From positions 1-9,510 of the forward strand of contig JACOWO010000131.1 of the NCBI GenBank assembly GCA_016176745.1: a stretch of DNA of 9,510 nucleotides. The letters run 5' to 3'. Positions 1-5,017 of the stretch are shown here, in pieces (position 1 is the first letter of the stretch; every line of letters begins with the position of its first letter). Source of the stretch: Nitrosopumilales archaeon. GTDB lineage: Archaea > Thermoproteota > Nitrososphaeria > Nitrososphaerales > Nitrosopumilaceae. The position numbers and the translations under genes were made by a program. The notes under the pieces are model-generated. The model was not told the DNA's origin. It made no database searches and saw only the letters and a list, made by a program, of their open reading frames with translations.

Positions 1-88
1 AAAACAGTTCGCCACTGTTCTCATCAGTGATCATTGTGGATTTGCCGCAGCTTGGACAACGCTGACGGGCTACAACCGTGTTGGTCAT
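1..88 (-). CDS. tfb: Transcription initiation factor IIB (TFB), N-terminal fragment
   Basis: This is the first 29 codons of an archaeal TFB, cut by the window edge. TFB bridges TBP bound at the TATA box to RNA polymerase. The visible part is the start of the N-terminal zinc ribbon: a basic lead-in, the first metal pair C11-x-x-C14 followed by G15-K16, then the family signature T21-D-E-N-S-G-E27. The second Cys pair and the cyclin-fold core lie outside the window. The ATG at 86-88 is the only sensible start, because there is no other ATG in frame before the stop at 140-142. The gene is divergent from dps across a 306-bp gap. Thaumarchaea usually carry several TFB paralogues, and which one this is cannot be told from 29 residues. 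No clear TATA box sits 25-28 nt before the ATG, so the mRNA may have a leader. Confidence 0.9.
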   Translation of the reverse strand, partial: MTNTVVARQRCPSCGKSTMITDENSGELF

Positions 89-181
89 AAAGTCTATATG
101 ATAATGGCCAACTTCCTTATGAGAGTTTTTACTAAATGTCTAGTGGTTATTCGTAGGTAGCTTGAGCTAATTGCCATTCTA

Positions 182-193
182 ATTCTATAGAAT
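182..193. repeat. Palindrome ATTCTATAGAAT upstream of tfb
   Basis: This is a perfect 12-bp self-complementary sequence about 95-105 bp upstream of the tfb start codon, immediately preceded by another partial copy of the left half (ATTCTA, beginning at 176). It could be an operator. Its CTATAGAA core could also serve as a weak TATA element for a leadered tfb transcript. The role is inferred; only the symmetry is seen. Confidence 0.4.
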
Positions 194-261
194 GAGAACT
201 TGCAGTCGATGATCCATATGTTAGTTAATCATAATTTCTGCTTAAATTATTTTTTATTTGA

Positions 262-277
262 TTTGTAACATTACAAA
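262..277. repeat. Inverted repeat TTTGTAA-N2-TTACAAA upstream of dps
   Basis: Perfect 7-bp arms are separated by CA. This spacing and length are typical of a dimeric winged-helix repressor or metalloregulator site. It lies about 90-105 bp upstream of the dps TATA box. Its centre is 20 bp, about two helical turns, from the centre of the next palindrome at 284-295, so two dimers could bind the same DNA face. The binding protein is unknown. Confidence 0.45.
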
Positions 278-283
278 ATAACA

Positions 284-295
284 ATTTTGCAAAAT
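284..295. repeat. Palindrome ATTTTGCAAAAT upstream of dps
   Basis: This is a perfect 12-bp palindrome. With one bulged base (G296) the symmetry extends outward to ACAA/TTGT, spanning 281-300. It forms a pair with the inverted repeat at 262-277. It is a candidate operator for dps or tfb. A coincidental AT-rich palindrome is possible, although two adjacent perfect ones are less easily dismissed. Confidence 0.4.
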
Positions 296-363
296 GTTGT
301 AATAAAAAATTTGATACGTCATTGAGTGATTTTATAAAGTGAGTGTATATTACAAGACAACGA

Positions 364-371
364 TTTTTAAA
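364..371 (+). promoter_or_regulatory. TATA box of dps
   Basis: TTTTTAAA is centred about 27 nt before the dps ATG at 395. This matches the archaeal TATA-to-start spacing and implies that transcription begins at or next to the ATG (leaderless mRNA). No Shine-Dalgarno sequence is seen. Confidence 0.6.
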
Positions 372-394
372 GCTGTGATAAAATCTCCAAAGAT

Positions 395-982
395 ATGACA
401 AAATCTGACAAGCCAAATGTGGTAGGTGTAAAAATCCTAAAACAAAATGGCATAAACGTCGAAGCGTTAACAAAACAGCTTGTAATCAACGCAGCAGTAG
501 AGTTTACCGCATACTATTACTTTACAAATTTGCGAGCACACTGTACTGGAATAGAAGGTGAAGGAATCAAAGGGGTAATCGAGGACGCAAGACTAGAAGA
601 CCTAAGTCACTTTGAGTCCTGCATTGAAAGAATATACCAGCTAGGAGGTTCTCTGCCAAATGACGCAACACATTTTATAAAAATCTCTGGATGCGAATTT
701 TTGCAACTTCCAAAAAATCCAACTGACCTTAAGGCAATACTTGAAAAATGTCTGGCAGCAGAGCAAGGCGCGATTGTCAACTGGGACAAAGTATGCAAGA
801 TGACATTTGGAAAGGATCCTATAACATATGATATAGCAAAGGATATTCTTGCAGAAGAGGTAGAACACGAATCTTGGTTTTTGGAGCTATTGTATGGAAG
901 GCCTTCTGGACATATGAGACGCAAATATTCTGGTGAGCGACCTCATACACGAAAACATTCCCGCGCACTAGATATCAGCTAA
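395..982 (+). CDS. Dps-like ferritin-fold protein (DPSL type)
   Basis: The product is a 195-aa four-helix-bundle protein of the ferritin superfamily, closest by eye to archaeal Dps-like (DPSL) proteins. These form 12-mer cages that use hydrogen peroxide to oxidise and store Fe(II), protecting DNA. Likely di-iron ligands are E36 (helix A), D69-x-x-H72 next to E68 (helix B), E123 (helix C) and E155-x-x-H158 (helix D). Alignment of the I-E-R-I segment at 77-80 with bacterioferritin puts D69/H72 at the usual Glu-x-x-His position. Five cysteines (C50, C76, C100, C119, C134) are notable, since DPSL proteins have conserved Cys near the metal site. The C-terminus after residue 172 is Arg/Lys/His-rich and could contact DNA. 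The start is fixed by the TATA box 27 nt upstream. Iron or oxidative-stress control is plausible given the upstream palindromes, but is not shown. Confidence 0.85.
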   Translation: MTKSDKPNVVGVKILKQNGINVEALTKQLVINAAVEFTAYYYFTNLRAHCTGIEGEGIKGVIEDARLEDLSHFESCIERIYQLGGSLPNDATHFIKISGCEFLQLPKNPTDLKAILEKCLAAEQGAIVNWDKVCKMTFGKDPITYDIAKDILAEEVEHESWFLELLYGRPSGHMRRKYSGERPHTRKHSRALDIS

Positions 983-1002
983 ACCTTATTTTCTTTTTAA
1001 TT
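983..1002 (+). terminator. T-rich terminator of dps
   Basis: The 20-bp gap between the convergent dps and protease genes is a pyrimidine-rich run (CCTTATTTTCTTTTT at 984-998). It fits the oligo-T terminators used by archaeal RNA polymerase in the plus direction. No hairpin is present or needed. Confidence 0.5.
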
Positions 1003-2433
1003 CTAATATAATAAACAATAGGCATAACTTGGTTTTATAGACGGATACATGATGTCAATTGGGTCAGTTGTATGTTTTAGTCCTATGATGTGGCCTAACT
1101 CATGTGTCATGATTAACTCAACAGTTTTAACGTCATATAGCTGAAAGCTTCCATCGCAGTTGTAATCGCCTAATGCAACCTCGACTACCCCTTTTCCCAA
1201 GTTTGCGTGTCCAAGCACTCCTTCGCCAAGGTTTCTAACTACCCATGTAGCCCACGCATTTGCCTCGCTTCTGTCTTTAGTATAGGTAAATTTCATTCTT
1301 GCAGGATCACCGTTTGATGTTGTAAAGTTTTGGCCTTCCCAATATGTGATAGAGTCATCCATTGTACTGACATGATCAAGTGGTAGTCCAAGTGGTTGGC
1401 TATTTACAAAAATTTTGTATTGTATAACATAAACTCCATCAACTATCTGGTATGGTGGGTTTGCAAAATTTTCATTGCCTGAAGTAATTTGTTGAGCAAA
1501 GTTCCATTGTTCAGAGTCGCGCAAAAACTTTTTGATTACATCAAAACTGGGGTTAGGAAATTCAATGTATCTTTTTTCTTTTTCAACTGTAGTAGCTACC
1601 TTTTTTACATACATTTTGAATGCCTGGAGATCTGATTCTCTTTCCTGCTCTGTCATTTGCATGTCTCCGGTCTTGACAGATATCATGCCGTTTTCTACAA
1701 GGTACTGTACTCCTTTAACAAAATCATCTTCGGTAATTTGGCCTTCTGCCCACCATCCGGCATTGTTTTTTACCCATGCTGGAACGCTATTGCTTGCTAC
1801 AACAGATGTCTTTGGAAGATCAGAAATTACAATTATCGTTTCTTTTATCATATACTCAATTCCTCTAATAAAATCAGCATCGCTGATCTGTCCTTCTGCC
1901 CACCATCCAGCATTGTTTTTTATCCAAAGCGGAATCTGCACTTTTTTTAGTGCAGCTAGTGATTCTGGCTTTTCTGTTGGCTTGTAAGGATATTTGGTAA
2001 TAACTTTCTCAGCATATTCTTTATAGTTTTTAACAACTATATTGTCTGGTGCCAGCTCAAATGCCTTATCAAAGTATTTTTTTGCCTCATGGTATTCTGC
2101 AAAATTCCCAAAACCCACCCCTAAACCAGTAAGTGCCATGATATCATTTGGATTTTCCTGCAATACTGTATAGAAATTAATCAACGAACTTTCATGATAA
2201 TCAAGATTGCTTTCTGCAACGGCTTTCATTTTGAGGGTTTGATCATGATCAGGAAACATCTCCAGTATGTCATCAAATAGCTCAATTGCCTGCTTGTAGT
2301 CGCCTTTTGCAAAATGCTCAGTTGCAGTCTCAAACAAAGCCTCTGCTTGTTCTTTATCTTGGGCATATGCAGAAAATGGCATCAGAAATGATAATGCAAC
2401 GAAAATGAATAGAACAGAAACTCGAAGCATCAT
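1003..2433 (-). CDS. Secreted TPR / WWAEGQI-repeat / metzincin metalloprotease
   Basis: With the start at 2433 the product has 476 residues. Residues 1-24 are a signal peptide: Arg, a hydrophobic core, then S-A-Y-A before Q25. About three TPR units follow (residues 28-136, containing GDYKQAIELFDDIL and FAEYHEAKKYFDKAFELAP). Two copies of a 37-residue module (167-203 and 217-253) share W(I/V)KNNAGWWAEGQI. The C-terminal third is a peptidase domain with the complete metzincin zinc site H444-E445-x-x-H448-x-x-G-x-x-H454 and a Met-turn D-I-M462-Y-P, so it should be an active matrixin-like (M10/M12-type) protease outside the cell. An upstream in-frame start at 2475 would put 14 residues before the signal peptide; ATG 2433 (or 2430) fits both the signal peptide and the TATA box. 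No C-terminal membrane anchor is visible. The substrate is unknown. Confidence 0.85.
   Translation of the reverse strand: MMLRVSVLFIFVALSFLMPFSAYAQDKEQAEALFETATEHFAKGDYKQAIELFDDILEMFPDHDQTLKMKAVAESNLDYHESSLINFYTVLQENPNDIMALTGLGVGFGNFAEYHEAKKYFDKAFELAPDNIVVKNYKEYAEKVITKYPYKPTEKPESLAALKKVQIPLWIKNNAGWWAEGQISDADFIRGIEYMIKETIIVISDLPKTSVVASNSVPAWVKNNAGWWAEGQITEDDFVKGVQYLVENGMISVKTGDMQMTEQERESDLQAFKMYVKKVATTVEKEKRYIEFPNPSFDVIKKFLRDSEQWNFAQQITSGNENFANPPYQIVDGVYVIQYKIFVNSQPLGLPLDHVSTMDDSITYWEGQNFTTSNGDPARMKFTYTKDRSEANAWATWVVRNLGEGVLGHANLGKGVVEVALGDYNCDGSFQLYDVKTVELIMTHELGHIIGLKHTTDPIDIMYPSIKPSYAYCLLY
1675..1785 (-). repeat. WWAEGQI module, copy 2 (protease gene)
   Basis: This encodes VPAWVKNNAGWWAEGQI followed by an acidic turn, D-F-V-K-G-V and a hydrophobic strand. 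It repeats copy 1 at an offset of 150 bp (50 codons). At DNA level 1742-1772 and 1892-1922 match in 30 of 31 positions. Confidence 0.85.
1825..1935 (-). repeat. WWAEGQI module, copy 1 (protease gene)
   Basis: This encodes IPLWIKNNAGWWAEGQI followed by S-D-A-D-F-I-R-G-I-E-Y-M and a hydrophobic strand. Similar modules recur, often in tandem, in thaumarchaeal secreted and membrane proteins (from memory). The conserved Trp/Asn/Gly core suggests a small independently folding or ligand-binding unit. Confidence 0.8.
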
Positions 2434-2452
2434 ATCAAAAGTTTTTGAAAGG

Positions 2453-2466
2453 TTAGATAAATCTAA
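2453..2466. promoter_or_regulatory. TATA box of the protease gene inside a dyad
   Basis: On the minus strand ATTTATCT (2455-2462) lies about 25-28 nt before the ATG pair at 2433/2430, giving a leaderless start. The box sits in the middle of a perfect inverted repeat TTAGAT-AA-ATCTAA, so a protein bound to the dyad would block TBP. The TATA assignment is reasonable; the operator is inference. Confidence 0.45.
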
Positions 2467-2484
2467 TCCGACCAATTGATAATG

Positions 2485-2491
2485 TTTATTA
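2485..2491 (+). promoter_or_regulatory. TATA box of the PPOX-family gene
   Basis: TTTATTA is centred 28 nt before the ATG at 2516. It is back-to-back with the minus-strand protease promoter in an 82-bp divergent gap, so the two promoters are about 30 bp apart. Confidence 0.5.
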
Positions 2492-2515
2492 GAATTTTTT
2501 TCCCAAAGTTATGTA

Positions 2516-2989
2516 ATGAAGATTGTACATGCAAGCCCTGGCTTTGGCAATGCCTTGACAGAAAACCAAGTAGAAGAATTTCTCTCAAAAAGCAAACTAA
2601 ACCTTCTTTTGGGAACAATCGATACAAAAGGCGAGCCAAACATACACCCTGTCTGGTACTATTATGAAAACGGAAAACTGTACGTTGAAACAAGCAAATC
2701 CTCAAGCAAGGTAAAAAACATCAAAAATAACAATACTGTCTATTTCTGCATTGATGATGAAAAAATCCCATACAAGGGTGTAAGGGGAAAGGGAACTACA
2801 AAAATATCAGAAAACATTGAACGCAACACGCCTATTGCATCAAAAATTATGATAAAATATACTGGAAATCTTGATAATCAAATTGCTAAATTCCTAATGG
2901 ATGGTGTAAAAAATGGATTTTCTGTAATCCTTGAGATAACTCCAAAATACTATGCAACATGGGATCATAGCACAGGGATTACGGCATAA
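2516..2989 (+). CDS. Pyridoxamine 5'-phosphate oxidase family (split-barrel flavin) protein
   Basis: This is a 157-aa single-domain protein with the FMN-binding split-barrel pattern of the PPOX superfamily. It has an N-terminal helix (T-E-N-Q-V-E-E-F-L), then strand-turn-strand with L-L-G-T-I-D-T-K-G-E-P-N-I-H-P-V-W-Y, the typical 'T-x-x-x-G-x-P-x-x-x-P-x-W' signature near residues 34-48. Next come K-L-Y-V-E-T-S followed by S-S-K-V-K-N-I, and a strand with a V-R-G-K-G-T near residues 90-95. Such proteins bind FMN, F420 or haem and include many oxidoreductases of unknown substrate. Nothing here shows that it makes pyridoxal phosphate, so it should not be called pdxH. The start is supported by a TATA box 28 nt upstream. 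It is transcribed divergently from the protease gene. Confidence 0.8.
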   Translation: MKIVHASPGFGNALTENQVEEFLSKSKLNLLLGTIDTKGEPNIHPVWYYYENGKLYVETSKSSSKVKNIKNNNTVYFCIDDEKIPYKGVRGKGTTKISENIERNTPIASKIMIKYTGNLDNQIAKFLMDGVKNGFSVILEITPKYYATWDHSTGITA

Positions 2990-3002
2990 AAATTAGGAAA
3001 GA

Positions 3003-3013
3003 TAATTAATAAA
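3003..3013 (+). promoter_or_regulatory. Probable TATA box of the basic-tail protein gene
   Basis: TAATTAATAAA lies about 25 nt before the TTG start at 3033, the same spacing as at the other genes here. It is AT-rich and therefore less distinctive. Confidence 0.4.
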
Positions 3014-3032
3014 CTGATTTTAATTTGATTGA

Positions 3033-3386
3033 TTGTCTTCTGAAAACAAACTTGCACAGATAAAACAGAAAATTGCACGCCTAAATCAAGAGCTTGCAAC
3101 AACAAGTCAATCAACGCAACCAATGCCTGAGCTAATTAATACTACCAATATTTTACGAACAAATGAATATCTTACACATGTAAATGAGAAAAAAACTGAG
3201 ATCATTTCTTCCTATGAAGAATATGCCAAGGATTTAGAGCAATTTCTTGCGTCTGTACTTGAGCGCAAGTTGGCATTTTTGAAAAAAACCCGTGCCAGAT
3301 TACAAAAGAAAGCAAAAAAGAAACCAAGAAGGAAACGCATAAAAAAATCTAAAAAGCGAAAACCATCTAAAAAGCGAAGGCGTTAG
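3033..3386 (+). CDS. Small coiled-coil protein with a highly basic C-terminal tail
   Basis: I do not recognise a named family. The 117-aa product has a short N-terminal amphipathic helix (residues 4-22, K-x-x-Q-I-K-Q-K-I-A-R-L-N-Q-E-L), a Ser/Thr/Gln/Pro linker, a longer helix (about 43-83), and a tail in which 24 of the last 34 residues are Lys or Arg. There is no Cys, no signal peptide and no membrane segment. The tail resembles those of chromatin or RNA-binding proteins, so nucleic-acid binding is the natural inference. The start is TTG: a TGA stop directly precedes it in frame, so no earlier start exists, and the next in-frame ATG (3123, residue 31) would remove the first helix. The gene ends 1 bp before convergent birA. 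A 14-bp direct repeat lies in the tail (3347-3360 and 3365-3378). Confidence 0.7.
   Translation: MSSENKLAQIKQKIARLNQELATTSQSTQPMPELINTTNILRTNEYLTHVNEKKTEIISSYEEYAKDLEQFLASVLERKLAFLKKTRARLQKKAKKKPRRKRIKKSKKRKPSKKRRR
3341..3378 (-). terminator. Candidate T-rich terminator of birA inside the opposing gene
   Basis: Read on the minus strand, the Lys codons of the basic-tail gene give three T-runs of 5-7 bases (3369-3373, 3351-3355, 3341-3347). They begin about 15 nt past the birA stop. Archaeal polymerase terminates on such T-tracts, and the 1-bp gap between the genes leaves no other room. Confidence 0.35.
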
Positions 3387-3387
3387 A

Positions 3388-4416
3388 CTATCTTATTCTA
3401 AGATAATTTACATCTCCAACTAGAAGTCTGTGTTCTGAACCATTTTTTGATATTACAAGTGCACCATCAGTATCAAGCTTAATTGCCTTTCCATTCATTT
3501 TAGATCCTGCAGTATCGACGGGAATTTTTTTGCCTATGGTCGATGACTTTGATGTCCATTTTTTAATTATTGTACCAACACTGCCATTGTCCAAGATATT
3601 GCATATCTGTTCAAGCTCATAAAGAAACGACTGTATTAGTTTAGTTGGATTTGCCACTTGGCTTTTCTTTAACAAAGAACCAGCACCGTAGAAATGATCA
3701 CTTTTTTTTAGAGATGCATTGAGTTTTTTTGCATCTATTTTGTAATTAATTCCAACGCCTAAAATCAAATACTCTATTTGGTTTGATTCTATTGCAATAT
3801 CAACAAGCATTCCGGCAACTTTTTTTCCATTCAATGTAACATCGTTTGGCCACTTGAGCTCAGGTTTTAGATTTAGTGTCTTTTCAACTGCTATGCAAAG
3901 TGCTAGTGATGATGCAATTGGAAATAGTGTGGTGTAGGAAACATCAAACTTTGGATGTAAAATAACAGAAAGCCAAATGCCTCCAACTGGAGAAGCCCAT
4001 CTTCTTCCTAGTCTTCCTTTCCCAGATGTCTGTCTTTGTGCAATGATTACTGCTCCAGAATTATTTTGATTTGAAATCTTGGACGCAAAGTTTTGCGTTG
4101 AATCAATTGTATCAAAATAATAAACTGTTTTGCCTATTTGCTTTGTTTTTAAATCGCTAGTTATTTCCCATGGCAATGGTAGTAAAGTCTGTCTTGTTAT
4201 TCTATAACCTAGATTTTGTCTTGATTCGATTTTGTATCCAAGTGCGCGTATTTTTTTAATGTGTTTCCAAACAGCTGTTCTGCTGATCTTTAATTTATCA
4301 CAAATATCCTGTCCAGAAACATATTCAAAATTGTGCGATTTTAGTAGTTTTAAGACTCGAAGTAATATTGAATCATCATTAGAATTATACAAATTATTAT
4401 TCAGCACTAAAAGCAA
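3388..4416 (-). CDS. birA: Biotin--[acetyl-CoA-carboxylase] ligase with N-terminal HTH
   Basis: BirA activates biotin with ATP and attaches it to the carrier-protein lysine of acyl-CoA carboxylase, which thaumarchaea use in the 3-hydroxypropionate/4-hydroxybutyrate carbon-fixation cycle. Residues 16-75 form a winged helix (V-S-G-Q-D-I-C-D-K-L then I-S-R-T-A-V-W-K-H-I). The catalytic domain shows D-S-T-Q-N at 105-109, the biotin/ATP loop G132-K-G-R-L-G-R138-R-W140, K188-W-P-N-D192, and a C-terminal SH3-like domain ending around G-D-V-N-Y. It is thus the bifunctional repressor/ligase type. There is no ATG near the start: the options are TTG 4416, GTG 4407 and TTG 4392. TTTTTAAAT at 4424-4432 would best suit GTG 4407 as a separate leaderless start. 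The gene follows the winged-helix membrane gene by 9 bp and is probably also co-transcribed with it. Confidence 0.92.
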   Translation of the reverse strand: MLLVLNNNLYNSNDDSILLRVLKLLKSHNFEYVSGQDICDKLKISRTAVWKHIKKIRALGYKIESRQNLGYRITRQTLLPLPWEITSDLKTKQIGKTVYYFDTIDSTQNFASKISNQNNSGAVIIAQRQTSGKGRLGRRWASPVGGIWLSVILHPKFDVSYTTLFPIASSLALCIAVEKTLNLKPELKWPNDVTLNGKKVAGMLVDIAIESNQIEYLILGVGINYKIDAKKLNASLKKSDHFYGAGSLLKKSQVANPTKLIQSFLYELEQICNILDNGSVGTIIKKWTSKSSTIGKKIPVDTAGSKMNGKAIKLDTDGALVISKNGSEHRLLVGDVNYLRIR

Positions 4417-4425
4417 TTTTGAGAT

Positions 4426-4947
4426 TTAAAAACCAACATCAATGTCAAAGCCGCCACCATCGCCCATTCCAGAATCGCCCATATCGGAGCCTTCGGTTCC
4501 TTCTGCACCTTCTGGCATTTGTTCTGGCGGGACATATTGTGACATTGTATGCCCAATCATGCTAAACATTGCAGTAAACATGATCATGTCAATTATGCCA
4601 AAAAACATCATGGTTGGCAAAAGTGATTTTCTGTCATCCATAACTTGTTCTAGTTTTTGCTTGTCACCTGATTTGTACAATGTTACCAACTTGTTCCAGT
4701 CCTGTTCTAATTCGTGTACGCGTGCCTGCAGCTCGATATTGCCCTTGTCTGTAACACGGATCTCTATCTTTGGGCCAAAAAGTCCTTTCTTTTTCTGTAC
4801 TGTTATTAGCTCGCGTCTTTCAAGTCGTTCAAGTATTTCATTTAGCTCTTTAGGATCTATTCTTGTTGCCTTGCGTATCTTATCAAATGTTTTAGCGCCG
4901 CTTTTTATGGCACCCAAAACCATCACGTCTTTTGGTTCTTCTTCCAT
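4426..4947 (-). CDS. Membrane-anchored winged-helix protein
   Basis: I do not recognise a named family. The 173-aa product has three parts. Residues 5-72 form a winged helix-turn-helix (F-D-K-I-R-K-A-T-R-I, then D-P-K-E-L-N-E-I-L-E-R-L-E-R-R-E-L-I as recognition helix, then a wing rich in Lys/Gly). Residues 72-105 form a charged helix, possibly a coiled coil. Residues 109-131 are very hydrophobic and Met/Phe-rich (P-T-M-M-F-F-G-I-I-D-M-I-M-F-T-A-M-F), best read as one transmembrane helix. The last 40 residues are acidic, Gly/Asp/Met-rich and probably disordered. This suggests a DNA-binding regulator tethered to the membrane. The ATG at 4947 has a good TATA box 25 nt upstream. birA starts 9 bp downstream, so the two form a likely operon. 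The signal sensed is unknown. Confidence 0.75.
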   Translation of the reverse strand: MEEEPKDVMVLGAIKSGAKTFDKIRKATRIDPKELNEILERLERRELITVQKKKGLFGPKIEIRVTDKGNIELQARVHELEQDWNKLVTLYKSGDKQKLEQVMDDRKSLLPTMMFFGIIDMIMFTAMFSMIGHTMSQYVPPEQMPEGAEGTEGSDMGDSGMGDGGGFDIDVGF

Positions 4948-4967
4948 GTAATCACTTTGTAGATATT

Positions 4968-4976
4968 CTATAAAAG
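4968..4976 (-). promoter_or_regulatory. TATA box of the winged-helix membrane gene (and birA)
   Basis: On the minus strand CTTTTATAG is centred 25 nt before the ATG at 4947, indicating a leaderless transcript. It shares a 70-bp divergent gap with the promoter of the CoA-binding gene. Confidence 0.6.
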
Positions 4977-4988
4977 CTCTACAATAAA

Positions 4989-4995
4989 TTATAAA
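4989..4995 (+). promoter_or_regulatory. TATA box of the CoA-binding protein gene
   Basis: TTATAAA is centred 26 nt before ATG 5018 but only 8 nt before the alternative TTG at 5000. It therefore decides the start in favour of the ATG. The two divergent TATA boxes are only about 20 bp apart centre to centre, so the two promoters probably compete for TBP/TFB. Confidence 0.55.
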
Positions 4996-5017
4996 CTAAT
5001 TGTCTTCATTCATTATT

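Larger units (their letters stand above)
89..394. other. Divergent intergenic region between tfb and dps
   Basis: This is a 306-bp AT-rich stretch with no supported gene; a minus-strand reading frame at 225-473 only shadows dps. It holds a perfect 12-bp palindrome at 182-193, a 7+7 inverted repeat at 262-277, a second perfect 12-bp palindrome at 284-295, and the dps TATA box at 364-371. It is by far the longest gene-free stretch in an otherwise very compact window, which suggests regulatory content for one or both flanking genes. A small RNA cannot be excluded by eye. Confidence 0.75.

Noticed and set aside
225..473. Minus-strand reading frame of 82 codons across the dps promoter and start
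   Set aside because: It overlaps the well-supported dps gene and its TATA box, and its low-complexity product resembles no family.
1532..1987. Plus-strand frames opposite the protease repeats
   Set aside because: They are mirrors of the WWAEGQI modules. The coding signal, signal peptide and zinc motif all lie on the minus strand.
2516..2989. Calling the split-barrel protein pdxH
   Set aside because: The superfamily is broad, and nothing in sequence or context shows pyridoxamine phosphate oxidase activity.
3347..3378. CRISPR-like or mobile-element repeat from the 14-bp direct repeat
   Set aside because: Only two copies exist, with an 18-bp period equal to six codons inside a Lys-rich coding tail. 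It is explained by the repeated S-K-K-R peptide.
4442..4951. Long plus-strand reading frame opposite the winged-helix gene
   Set aside because: It is the antisense of a gene with clear domain structure; its Ser/Pro/Ile-rich product is typical of a shadow frame.
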